Source: Microbacterium enclense
GTDB lineage: Bacteria > Actinomycetota > Actinomycetes > Actinomycetales > Microbacteriaceae
Assembly (NCBI RefSeq): GCF_004022425.1
Contig: NZ_RBZY01000022.1
Location: 1-54,165 of the forward strand
Length of the DNA stretch: 54,165 bases
Direction of reading: 5' to 3'
Within the stretch, counting starts at the first letter, position 1, and every line of letters starts with the position of its first letter. Shown in pieces: positions 34,229 to 42,466 of the stretch. The translations under genes and the position numbers were made by a program. The notes under the pieces are model-generated. The model was not told where the DNA came from. It made no database searches and worked only from the letters and a program-made list of their open reading frames with translations.

Positions 34229-35481
34229 CCGGCCGCATCGCCGATCCGGGCCTGTGGCGCGCCGGACAGGACCGGATCGAGTGGGCCCGCGCGCACATGC
34301 CGGTGACCACCGCCCTCGCCGCGCGGCTGACCCGTGACGGCACCGTCGCGGGTGTTCGCATCGGCGTCTCGGACGTGCTCGAGCCCAAGACCGCCACGAT
34401 CGCCCTCGCCCTGGCCGAGGCGGGCGCCGACGTGACGGTCACGTCCGCCGGCCGCAACACCGACGACGCCGTGGCTGCGGCGCTGGACCACGCCGGCATC
34501 CCGACGTACGCGCGGGCCGATGCCGACAACGCCGCGGACCGCGCGAACGCCCTCGCACTGCTGGACCACCGGCCGCACGTGATCGTCGACGACGGCGCCT
34601 CCACGATCCGTCTCGCACACCTGGAGCGGCCCGGCGTCGTAGCCGAGATGCGCGGCGCCACCGAGCAGACCACCTCGGGGGTACGGCCCCTGCGTCGGAT
34701 GCAGGCCGAGGGGGCGCTGCGCATCCCCGTCGTGGCCGCCAACGACGCCCGGTCGAAGTCGCTGTTCGACAACATGCACGGCACGGGCCAGTCGGTCGTG
34801 TTCGCCGTCGCCGACGTGTCCGGTCGTTCCTTCCGCGGCGCCACCGTCGCGGTCGTCGGGTTCGGACGGGTCGGCACCGGCATCGCCCAGCACGCCGCGG
34901 CTCTCGGTGCCCGGGTCGTGGTGACCGAGACAGACCCCGTCGCGGCGCTGCAGGCGGTCTTCGCCGGATTCGAGGTGCGGACCCTCGCGGAGGCGGTGCG
35001 GTTCGCCGACATCGTCATCTCGGCCACCGGCATCCGGCACACGATCGACGTCGCCCACCTCGACGCGCTCCGCAGCGGAGCCGTCGTCGCGGTCGGCGGC
35101 GGCGTGGGCCAGGAGATCGCCCTGGATGCCGCACGCGCGGCGGGGGCCGTCGAGATCGCCCGGACCGGCCCGGTCTCGGTCCTGCGGATGCCGAGCGGAG
35201 CGAAGGTCCACGTGCTCGACGACGGCAACTGTCTGAACGTCAGCGCCGCGGAGGGGAACCCCGTGGAGATCATGGACCTGTCCTTCGGCGTCCAGCTCGC
35301 CTCGGTTGCCCACGTGCTCGCGACCGGCGACCTCGCCCCCGGCGTGCACGAGCTGCCACGGGCCGCGGACGACGAAGTGGCCGCGATCGCCCTCGCCTCG
35401 TTCGGCGGGACGCTGGACACGCCCTCCGCGGCGCAGCAGGCGTTCCTCGCCGCCTGGAACCCCGAGGACGGCGAGGAGTGA
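34225..35481 (+). CDS. S-adenosylhomocysteinase-like protein with replaced catalytic residues
   Basis: A 418-aa protein with the full AdoHcyase fold order. Kept features are D-D at 122-123, Lys178, F-D-N at 181-183, the NAD turn G-F-G-R-V-G at 212-217 and T-E-T-D-P at 234-238. Changed features: the His of the substrate-domain H-x-E/T segment is Val51 (next to E-P-K-T-A at 53-57), the catalytic E-E-T-T is E-Q-T-T at 147-150, G-H-P is G-N-P at 344-346, and the C-terminal Lys/Tyr tail that reaches the partner subunit is missing. It is shorter than bacterial SAHH (about 460-490 aa). Ordinary SAH hydrolysis is doubtful; NAD binding is likely. It is coupled at both ends by 4-nt overlaps to its neighbours. 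Confidence 0.8.
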   Translation: MTGRIADPGLWRAGQDRIEWARAHMPVTTALAARLTRDGTVAGVRIGVSDVLEPKTATIALALAEAGADVTVTSAGRNTDDAVAAALDHAGIPTYARADADNAADRANALALLDHRPHVIVDDGASTIRLAHLERPGVVAEMRGATEQTTSGVRPLRRMQAEGALRIPVVAANDARSKSLFDNMHGTGQSVVFAVADVSGRSFRGATVAVVGFGRVGTGIAQHAAALGARVVVTETDPVAALQAVFAGFEVRTLAEAVRFADIVISATGIRHTIDVAHLDALRSGAVVAVGGGVGQEIALDAARAAGAVEIARTGPVSVLRMPSGAKVHVLDDGNCLNVSAAEGNPVEIMDLSFGVQLASVAHVLATGDLAPGVHELPRAADDEVAAIALASFGGTLDTPSAAQQAFLAAWNPEDGEE

Positions 35482-36764
35482 CCGCCGTCGTCCATCGCGC
35501 GCCCGTCGTGCTCTCCCCCGGCTCCGTCGCGCTGACGGACGGCGCCGTGGCCGTCGCGGGTGACCGCATCCTGGCCGTCGGCCCCGCGGACGAGGTGCTC
35601 GCCGCAGCAGGTCCCGACGCCGAGGTGCACGAGTGGGACGGTGCGCTGACCCCCGGCCTGGTCAACGCCCACACGCACCTGCAGTACAGCGACATGGCCG
35701 CGGTCGGCCTCGCCGAGCACGCCGGGTTCGAGGCGTGGATGAGCGCCTTCATGGAGCTCTATCCCGTCCCCCGCGACTGGGGCGCGTCGGCCGCCGCCGG
35801 CGCCGCCCTGGCCCTGCGCTCCGGCACGACCGCGGTCGCCGAGATCGTCACCGACGCCGCCGCCGGTTCCGCAGTGCACGACGCGGGGCTCCACGGCATC
35901 GCGTTCTGGGAGGTGCTCGGGTGGACCGATCGGGCGTGGGCCGACGGCGGCGAGAGCACCGTGCGCGCGCAACTCGCGGCCCTCCCCACCCCACCCGCGA
36001 CCGGCCTCTCGCCCCACGCGATCTACTCGCTGGACACCGGTGTCATCCGCGATCTCGCGCGTCTGGCCCAGCAGCTGGGCGTCCGCCAGCACATCCACGC
36101 GGCCGAGTCCGCCTGGGAGGACGCCTACGTCCGCACCGGCACGGGCGATCTCGCCGAGCGCTGGCGCGCGAACGGACGGGGAGAGTTCGCGCTGCTCCGG
36201 CATGGCGGCGTCGGCACGGGCGTCCTCCGCTACCTCGACGATCTCGGCGCCCTCACCCCGACGACGCATCTCGCGCACGGGATCTATGTGGATGCCGACG
36301 ACCGGGCGCTTCTGCGGACCCGCGGCGTCAGCGTCGCCCTGTGCCCGCGGTCGAACGCCGTGATCGGCCTGGACGCGCCGCCGGTCGCCGCCTACCTCCG
36401 CGAGGGCAACGCGATCGCCGTCGGCACGGACTCGCTGTCGTCGTCACCGAGCCTGTCCCCGTGGCAGGACGTCGCGGCGCTGCACGACATCGCCCGCGCG
36501 CAGGGCTACCGCGACGACGACCTGCACGCGCGCCTCTTCGCCGCCGCGACCGCGGGCGGTGCCCACGCGCTCGGGCTCGACGACACCGGAGTGCTGCGCG
36601 TCGGGGCCCGCGCCGACCTCGCCGTCTTCCCGGTCGCCGCGTCCACCCCGCGCGAGGCGCTCGCCGAGCTCGTCGAAGCCGGCCCCGCCGAGGCATCCCT
36701 CACCGTCGTCGGCGGACGCGTCCGCTGGGACCGGACGCGCGTCGCGGCCCGCGCGATCGCCTGA
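35478..36764 (+). CDS. Metal-dependent amidohydrolase (nucleoside/aminofutalosine deaminase-like)
   Basis: A 428-aa TIM-barrel amidohydrolase. The metal ligands are in N-A-H-T-H-L (His65, His67), I-H-A-A-E-S near 203, L-A-H-G near 258 and G-T-D-S near 315, and a small N- and C-terminal beta-sandwich is present. The pattern fits the MTA/SAH deaminase and ATZ/TRZ group. N-A-H-T-H-L-Q-Y-S and the L-S-P-H-A-I-Y-S-L-D segment also recall aminofutalosine deaminase (MqnX), although this genome uses the classical men route. An adenine-nucleoside-like substrate is the best guess, given the SAHH-like partner and nearby nucleoside hydrolase. The GTG start overlaps the SAHH-like stop by 4 nt. Confidence 0.8.
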   Translation: MTAVVHRAPVVLSPGSVALTDGAVAVAGDRILAVGPADEVLAAAGPDAEVHEWDGALTPGLVNAHTHLQYSDMAAVGLAEHAGFEAWMSAFMELYPVPRDWGASAAAGAALALRSGTTAVAEIVTDAAAGSAVHDAGLHGIAFWEVLGWTDRAWADGGESTVRAQLAALPTPPATGLSPHAIYSLDTGVIRDLARLAQQLGVRQHIHAAESAWEDAYVRTGTGDLAERWRANGRGEFALLRHGGVGTGVLRYLDDLGALTPTTHLAHGIYVDADDRALLRTRGVSVALCPRSNAVIGLDAPPVAAYLREGNAIAVGTDSLSSSPSLSPWQDVAALHDIARAQGYRDDDLHARLFAAATAGGAHALGLDDTGVLRVGARADLAVFPVAASTPREALAELVEAGPAEASLTVVGGRVRWDRTRVAARAIA

Positions 36765-36772
36765 CGGGGCGC

Positions 36773-36798
36773 GGCGCCGCGGTCAGCCCCGCGGCGCC
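36773..36798. terminator. Hairpin between convergent amidohydrolase and nucleoside hydrolase
   Basis: A perfect 10-bp stem (GGCGCCGCGG and its complement) with a 6-nt loop. It spans the 3' end and stop codon of the nucleoside hydrolase and begins 8 bp after the amidohydrolase stop, so it can serve both strands. Confidence 0.65.
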
Positions 36799-37775
36799 GG
36801 CCCGGTCGACAGCGCCTGCACGAACCGGCGGAGGAACTCCGTGCCGTCGAACGACGTGACCGCGCGGACCGTGGGGCCCTCGGGCGTCCCCCACACGAGC
36901 GGCAGCCCGTCGTGGGTCAGCGCGATGCGCGTCGCGAGCGATCCCCCGTACGGCGTGTAGTCGACGGGCCCCTCGATCCAGCCCGTGACGATCTCGGGGC
37001 GATGCAGGATCACGGTGGCGAGACCGTCGTGGGCGGACGAGATCCGGCGGCCCCACTTGTACTGGTAGAAGTCGTTGTACGCGTCGAGCACCTCGCCCGC
37101 GAACGTCGCCCACGGGGTGCCGATCCCGCGCAGGACCGCGAGCACGTGCTCATCGAGGATCGCCGTGGCCGTGACGTTGACACCGACCATGATGACGTTG
37201 CCCGCGTTGCGCGCCCCGAACACGATCTCGGCCGCACGGCGATCGTTGGCGGTGTTGGCGTCCGTCAGGGTCGCCCCACCCGGCGCGGGGTACGGTCCCG
37301 CCCCGCCCATGATGACGACCGAGCGGTACTTGAGGAACAGGTCCGGGTCGCGCTCGAGGGCACGGGCGATGTTGGTCAGGGGTCCGAGCGGGTGGAGGTC
37401 GACCTCGCCGGGATGCTCCGCGGCGATGCGCACGATGGCATCCACCGCGCTCTCCTCTTCGACGCGCAACTCGGCGCGTTCGAAGCGGTCGCCGAGGCCG
37501 TCGGTGCCGTGCACGAAGTCGGCGATGGACGCCTCGCCCTCGAGGGGAGCCGCCTCCCCCAGATGCACCGGGATGTCCTCGCGCCCGGCCAGCCGCAGCA
37601 CCGTCCGGACGTTGCGCGCCGAGTCGACCACGGGAGTGTTGCCGTAGATCGTGGTGACGGCCTCGATCTCGACGTCGGGCTGGGCGAGCAGGTACATCAA
37701 GGAGTGTGCGTCGTCCAGACCGGTGTCGGTGTCCACGAGGACGCGGCGGACGACGGAAGAAGAAGGGGATGCCAT
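36783..37775 (-). CDS. Nucleoside hydrolase (IunH/RihA-type)
   Basis: A 330-aa inosine-uridine preferring nucleoside hydrolase. The N-terminal Ca2+ and ribose-binding cluster reads D-T-D-T-G-L-D-D (15-22; the usual form is D-T-D-P-G). The Y-G-N segment near 44 and an N-x-N segment in the V-G-V-N-V-T-A strand also match. It cleaves ribonucleosides to base and ribose in the cytoplasm. I start at M-A-S-P, with GGTGAG upstream, not at the earlier ATG. It is divergent from an ABC importer (180 bp between them) and convergent with the SAHH-like cluster. That context suggests nucleoside scavenging, but this is inference. Confidence 0.88.
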   Translation of the reverse strand: MASPSSSVVRRVLVDTDTGLDDAHSLMYLLAQPDVEIEAVTTIYGNTPVVDSARNVRTVLRLAGREDIPVHLGEAAPLEGEASIADFVHGTDGLGDRFERAELRVEEESAVDAIVRIAAEHPGEVDLHPLGPLTNIARALERDPDLFLKYRSVVIMGGAGPYPAPGGATLTDANTANDRRAAEIVFGARNAGNVIMVGVNVTATAILDEHVLAVLRGIGTPWATFAGEVLDAYNDFYQYKWGRRISSAHDGLATVILHRPEIVTGWIEGPVDYTPYGGSLATRIALTHDGLPLVWGTPEGPTVRAVTSFDGTEFLRRFVQALSTGPAPRG

Positions 37776-37814
37776 GCTCTCACCCTGCCCGCTTCTCACC
37801 GAGGACACGGCCGG

Positions 37815-37833
37815 GTGTTACATCGCGTGACAC
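37815..37833. promoter_or_regulatory. Candidate operator in the nucleoside hydrolase/ABC importer divergent region
   Basis: GTGTTACATCGCGTGACAC is an imperfect palindrome with outer GTGTnAC/GTnACAC symmetry. It lies 40 bp from the nucleoside hydrolase start and about 120 bp from the importer start. It is a weak, single-copy signal; no regulator gene is adjacent. Confidence 0.3.
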
Positions 37834-37955
37834 GTTCGTTCCCTGTTCGACACGGGGAGACCGCAGAGTGAGGGGTGGCACGGGCGGCCCCGACCCGTGT
37901 CCCTCACAGCACATGTCGATCGGCGCCGCCGGCGTCGTCGGGAACGGACACACCC

Positions 37956-39194
37956 ATGGCATCCACGTCTCAGCGGCTGCGCCGCGTCGCCCTGCCCGCC
38001 GCGGGCCTCACCGCCGCTCTCGCTCTCACCGCCTGCTCCGGCGGCCAGGCCGGCCCCGCCCCCACCGATGGGTTCGAGGGCGTCAGCCTGACCGTGTGGA
38101 ACAACATCGACTTCGAGCCCTACCAGGGTCTGCAGAAGCAGTACTTCGAGTCGTGCGCCGCCGACCTCGGCATCACGGTCGATGTCCAGACCCAGTCGGG
38201 CGACTACACGACCAAGCTCCTGCAGGCGGCGGGCGCGAAGGCCCTCCCCGATGTCGCTCTCCTGTCCACCGACACGCAGCTCCCGCAGCTGGCATCGCAG
38301 GGCGTGCTCGCCGATCTCAGCTCGTACGACGTGACCACCGACGGCCTCGCCGACAGCGCGGCCGACCTCGGCCGCTACGACGGAACGCTCTACGGCCTTC
38401 CCGTCCAGGTCGAGGACTACGCGATTTTCTATAACAAGGCCGCCTTCGCCGCCGCCGGCGTCCCCGAGACCGCGCCGGAGACGTTCGACGACCTCGCCGC
38501 GCTCGCGGCTTCGCTCACGACGCCGTCGCAGAAGGGCATCGTGCTCCCCGGGATCGGCGGAGACGGATCGACGCCCGTGTACTTCCTTCCGTTCCTCCTC
38601 TCCGCCGGCGGCGACCCCGCCGACCCGACCGGCACCGGCGCCGTCGAAGCGGTCGACCTGTACAAGAAGCTCGTCGACAACGGATCGCTCTCGCCCGAGT
38701 TCGTGAACTGGGGCTGGGACTCGATCGACCAGTGGACCTCCGGCTCCGCCGCCTTGACGGTGTCGGGCCCCTGGAACCTCGTGGACACCTCGATCCCGTT
38801 CGAGTGGGGCACGTTCCCGTTCCCCACCCCGACCAGCGGAGAATCCCCGAAGGTCAACCTGCTCGGCTACGCCTACGGCGTCGCGGCGAACGCGGATGCC
38901 GCGAAGGAAGCCGCCGCGGCAGCCCTCGTGAAGTGCCGCGCGTCGGAGGAGAACCAGATCGACACCGCCGTCCAGGGCGGTTACATCCCCGCGCTCACGA
39001 GCGCGCAGGATGCGTTCGTCGAGCAGGTCCCGGCCGCGGCCCCGTTCGTCGATGCCGTCGACGGCGCATACAACTCCGCGCAGCTGGGCACCGAGTGGAA
39101 CACGCTCCAGCAGCAGTACGTCGACGCCATCCAGAGCGCGACGGTCGGCGGACAGACGGCACAGGCCGCCCTGGAGCAGGCCAGCGGCCAGTGA
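37956..39194 (+). CDS. ABC importer solute-binding lipoprotein
   Basis: A 412-aa family 1 (MalE-like) binding protein. An Arg-containing signal sequence ends in the lipobox L-T-A-C with Cys27. The W-N-N-I-D strand, a G-L-P-V-Q-V-E-D-Y-A-I-F-Y-N-K segment near 146-160 and a W-T-S-G-S-A-A-L-T-V-S-G-P-W segment near 265 are typical of sugar binders. The ligand is unknown; the divergent nucleoside hydrolase raises the idea of a nucleoside or pentoside. It starts at ATG 37956, and the longer frame upstream is intergenic. It is coupled to the permease by GTGA. Confidence 0.87.
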   Translation: MASTSQRLRRVALPAAGLTAALALTACSGGQAGPAPTDGFEGVSLTVWNNIDFEPYQGLQKQYFESCAADLGITVDVQTQSGDYTTKLLQAAGAKALPDVALLSTDTQLPQLASQGVLADLSSYDVTTDGLADSAADLGRYDGTLYGLPVQVEDYAIFYNKAAFAAAGVPETAPETFDDLAALAASLTTPSQKGIVLPGIGGDGSTPVYFLPFLLSAGGDPADPTGTGAVEAVDLYKKLVDNGSLSPEFVNWGWDSIDQWTSGSAALTVSGPWNLVDTSIPFEWGTFPFPTPTSGESPKVNLLGYAYGVAANADAAKEAAAAALVKCRASEENQIDTAVQGGYIPALTSAQDAFVEQVPAAAPFVDAVDGAYNSAQLGTEWNTLQQQYVDAIQSATVGGQTAQAALEQASGQ

Positions 39195-40138
39195 CAGCGG
39201 ACACGCTGACGACGACCGGCCGGTCGGGGGCACGCGCCCCCGGCCGGTTCCGGCGTTCCCTGGCCGCGCGACAGCGCGGCGAACTGTGGGGGTTCCTCGC
39301 CCCCGCCATCGTGTTCTTCGTCCTGTTCTTCCTGTTCCCGCTCGGGTACGGCGTGTTCATGAGCACGACGAACTTCACCACGGGGACCTTCATCACCGGT
39401 CGCGCCCCGTTCGTGGGGAGCGCGAACTTCGAGGCGATCCTCTCCGAGCCGGTCACGTTCCGCGCCCTCGCCAACACGATCACCATCACCGTCGTGTCGG
39501 TCGTCGTGGAGCTCGTGCTCGGGCTCGCGCTGGCGCTGCTGTTCGCACGCCGCTTCCCCGGCAGCCGGTGGCTGCCGACCCTCATCCTCCTGCCGTGGCT
39601 CCTGCCCGCGGTGGTGGTGGCGACGGTCTGGAAGTCACTGCTCGCCGGTGACGGACCGATCAACGACGTCCTCGCCACTGTGGGCCTCCCCGCCGAAGCG
39701 TGGCTGGCGAACCCGGCGACGGCGCTGCCGGCCGTGATCGTCGTCGCCGTCTGGGCGAGCCTGCCCTACTGGGCGACGATCCTCGGAGCGGCACTGAAAC
39801 AGGTGCCGGCCGAACAGTTGGAGGCGGCCCAACTCGACGGTGCCGGTGCCTGGCGCCGTCTCGCCTCCATCGTCCTTCCGACGATCTGGCCGGTGATCTC
39901 GGTCCTCGTCGTCATGAGCGTCGTGTACACGTTGCTCATCGTCGATCTCGTGCTGGTCCTCACCGCGGGCGGCCCCGCCAACAGCACCGTGACCCTGGGG
40001 CTGCTGTCGTACCGCCAGGCGTTCCAGCAGTTCCAGTTCGGCCTCGGCGGCGCGTACGGGATGCTGCTGCTGGGCATCAGCATCCTCTTCGCGATCGTGT
40101 ACACCGTGATGTCGATGCGTCAGGAGCGCGACGAATGA
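39191..40138 (+). CDS. ABC importer permease (MalF/UgpA-like)
   Basis: A 315-aa membrane protein with six helices after an Arg-rich N-terminus. The EAA loop reads E-Q-L-E-A-A-Q-L-D-G-A-G-A-W about 90 residues from the end and is intact. The start is the GTG overlapping the binding-protein stop. It forms the channel with the next gene, to which it is coupled by ATGA. Confidence 0.9.
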   Translation: MTADTLTTTGRSGARAPGRFRRSLAARQRGELWGFLAPAIVFFVLFFLFPLGYGVFMSTTNFTTGTFITGRAPFVGSANFEAILSEPVTFRALANTITITVVSVVVELVLGLALALLFARRFPGSRWLPTLILLPWLLPAVVVATVWKSLLAGDGPINDVLATVGLPAEAWLANPATALPAVIVVAVWASLPYWATILGAALKQVPAEQLEAAQLDGAGAWRRLASIVLPTIWPVISVLVVMSVVYTLLIVDLVLVLTAGGPANSTVTLGLLSYRQAFQQFQFGLGGAYGMLLLGISILFAIVYTVMSMRQERDE

Positions 40139-41013
40139 CCGCCACCCTGCCCGCCGCCCCCGCCGCGGTCACACCCGAACCCACCGCCGCCCCCGCCGAG
40201 CGCCGGCGCCGGCGCGGCTGGATGTGGACGATCGTCACGATCGTTGTGCTCGCGGTCTACCTCTTCCCGGTCTACTGGATGATCTCGGCGTCGCTGCAGC
40301 CGACGGCCAACTCCGCCGACACGGCCTGGTTCCCGGCCGCGCCCGGGTTGGGCGGGTACGAGACGGCCCTCGATGACGCCGGACTCGGTGGGCTCCGCGT
40401 CTCGATCCTGGTCTCGCTCGGGTCGGTGCTCGTCACGCTCCTGGTCGCGATCCCCGCCGCGTACGCTCTGAGCCGGCTGCGGTCACGGGCGGTGAGCATC
40501 GCGCTCATCCTGCTGCTGCTCGCCCAGATGATCCCCAGCGTCGTGCTGGCCACCTCGTTCTACGCGATGTTCAATTCCTGGGGTCTGCTGAACACGTTCC
40601 TCGGACTCATCCTGGCCAACTCCACCGCGGGGGTCCCGTTCGCGGTGATCGTCATGCGGGCGTTCATGCTGCGCCTGGACACCGAGGTGATCGAAGCGGC
40701 GACCGTCGACGGACTGGGGCCGATCGGCACGCTGTGGCGCATCGTCGTCCCGCTCTCGCGGAATGCGATCGTCACGGCGGGCGTCTTCGCGTTCCTCTTC
40801 AGCTGGGGCGATCTGCTGTTCGGCCTGACCCTGGTCAATCGCAACGAGATGTACCCCATGTCGGTGCTGATCCTGGCGTTGGCGAATTCGAACCTGAACA
40901 CGTGGGCGGCGACGATGGCCGCGTCCCTCATCGCCAGCGTGCCGGCCCTCGTCGTCATCCTGGCGGCCCAGCGTCACGTGAAGGCGGGGTTGAGCGCGGG
41001 CGCCGGGCGCTGA
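40135..41013 (+). CDS. ABC importer permease (MalG/UgpE-like)
   Basis: A 292-aa membrane protein with six helices and an intact EAA loop (V-I-E-A-A-T-V-D-G-L-G). The cytoplasmic N-terminus is Ala/Pro-rich and then Arg-rich. It is the last gene of a three-gene importer that has no functional ATPase next to it; the gene after aspS encodes only a degenerate ATPase-like protein. The intact SugC-like ATPase at 2433-3695 or a distant one may energise it. Confidence 0.9.
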   Translation: MTATLPAAPAAVTPEPTAAPAERRRRRGWMWTIVTIVVLAVYLFPVYWMISASLQPTANSADTAWFPAAPGLGGYETALDDAGLGGLRVSILVSLGSVLVTLLVAIPAAYALSRLRSRAVSIALILLLLAQMIPSVVLATSFYAMFNSWGLLNTFLGLILANSTAGVPFAVIVMRAFMLRLDTEVIEAATVDGLGPIGTLWRIVVPLSRNAIVTAGVFAFLFSWGDLLFGLTLVNRNEMYPMSVLILALANSNLNTWAATMAASLIASVPALVVILAAQRHVKAGLSAGAGR

Positions 41014-41053
41014 CGCACAGGGCGCGCCCGGCCCGCACGTAGACTGGCTTCTC

Positions 41054-42394
41054 GTGAGCGAACGCGTCCTGGTCCAGCAGCTGAAATCCCTTCCCGCCGG
41101 CCCCGTCTCGGTGTCGGGGTGGGTCGAGACCGTCCGCGATCAGAAGAAGGTCCAGTTCGTGGTCCTCCGCGACGAGACGGGGGCGGTGCAGCTGGTCAAC
41201 CCGGCGACGCGCCCGTCCGACGAAGCCGAAGAGCAGGATGCCACGGCCCTCGCGCTGACCGAGACGATCGGGGCTCTCGCCACCGGGACGTTCCTCACCG
41301 TTCACGGCGAGCTCAAGCACGACGAGCGCGTGAAGCTCGGCGGCGTCGAGATCAAGGTCGGCGAGCTCGACATCGCGGCGGCCGCCAACCCCGAGACCCC
41401 CATCGCGGCCGACAGCAGCCCGGACAAGCGCATGGACTGGCGCTTCATCGACCTCCGCCAGCGCCGCAACAACCTCATCTTCCGGGTGCAGACGACGCTC
41501 GAGCACGCCATGCGCTCGTACTGGGTCGAGCGCGACTACATCGAAGTGCACTCGCCCAAGCTCATGGCATCCCCCTCCGAATCCAACGCCGAGTTGTTCG
41601 AGGTGCCGTACTTCGAGGACAAGACCGCCTACCTCGCCCAGAGCCCGCAGTTCTTCAAGCAGATGGCGCAGGTGGCGGGGTTCGGCAAGATCTTCGAGAT
41701 CGCGCCGGCCTTCCGCGCCGACCCGTCGTTCACCAGCCGCCACGCGACCGAGTTCACCTCGATCGACGCCGAGATCAGCTGGATCGACTCGCACGAGGAC
41801 GTCGCGCGGATGCAGGAGGAACTCCTGCACACCGCGTTCCAGGCGGTCAAGGACAAGCACGGCGACGAGATCCACGAGCTCTTCGGCGTCGAGGTCGAGG
41901 TGCCGGCGATCCCCTTCCCGCGCATCCCGCTCGCCGAAGCGCGCGAGATCGTGGCGGCTCGCGGCTACGACATCCCCCGCACGGACGGCGACCTCGACCC
42001 CGAGGGCGAGCGTCAGATCGCCGCCCACGTGCGCGAGGCCTTCGGCCACCCGTTCGTCTTCATCACCGACTACCACCCCGAGATCCGGGCGTTCTACCAC
42101 ATGCGCGACCCGGAGACGGGGCTCACGAAGTCGTACGACCTGCTGTTCAACGGTGTCGAGATCACCACGGGTGCGCAGCGCGAGCACCGGGTCGACGTTC
42201 TGATCGAGCAGGCGAAGGAGAAGGGTCTCGACCCCGAGCACCTCGACTTCTACCTGGACTTCTTCCGCTTCGGCGCCCCGCCGCACGGCGGTTTCGGCAT
42301 GGGTCTCGCGCGCGTGCTCATGCTGCTGCTCGGCGAAGCGTCGATCCGAGAGGTCACGTACCTCTTCCGCGGACCGACGCGCCTCGCGCCCTGA
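41054..42394 (+). CDS. aspS: Archaeal-type aspartyl-tRNA synthetase (aspartate-tRNA(Asn) ligase class)
   Basis: A 446-aa class IIb aminoacyl-tRNA synthetase. An N-terminal OB-fold anticodon-binding domain (about 1-105) is followed by the catalytic core: L-A-Q-S-P-Q-F-F-K-Q-M near 195, motif 2 around F-R-A-D-P-S-F-T-S-R-H near 218, and motif 3 G-F-G-M-G-L-A-R near 414. It lacks the GAD insertion of bacterial AspRS (about 590 aa) and closely follows the archaeal/eukaryal short form. Such enzymes in bacteria are often non-discriminating and charge both tRNA-Asp and tRNA-Asn, the latter then amidated by GatCAB. Whether this one discriminates cannot be told here. The start is GTG. Confidence 0.92.
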   Translation: MSERVLVQQLKSLPAGPVSVSGWVETVRDQKKVQFVVLRDETGAVQLVNPATRPSDEAEEQDATALALTETIGALATGTFLTVHGELKHDERVKLGGVEIKVGELDIAAAANPETPIAADSSPDKRMDWRFIDLRQRRNNLIFRVQTTLEHAMRSYWVERDYIEVHSPKLMASPSESNAELFEVPYFEDKTAYLAQSPQFFKQMAQVAGFGKIFEIAPAFRADPSFTSRHATEFTSIDAEISWIDSHEDVARMQEELLHTAFQAVKDKHGDEIHELFGVEVEVPAIPFPRIPLAEAREIVAARGYDIPRTDGDLDPEGERQIAAHVREAFGHPFVFITDYHPEIRAFYHMRDPETGLTKSYDLLFNGVEITTGAQREHRVDVLIEQAKEKGLDPEHLDFYLDFFRFGAPPHGGFGMGLARVLMLLLGEASIREVTYLFRGPTRLAP

Positions 42395-42466
42395 GTTCGC
42401 CCTCCCGACGCCCGAGGTTCACTCCCTGTGGCCGGGGAGGTCATGCAGCTCGCTTAACGTGACGTC

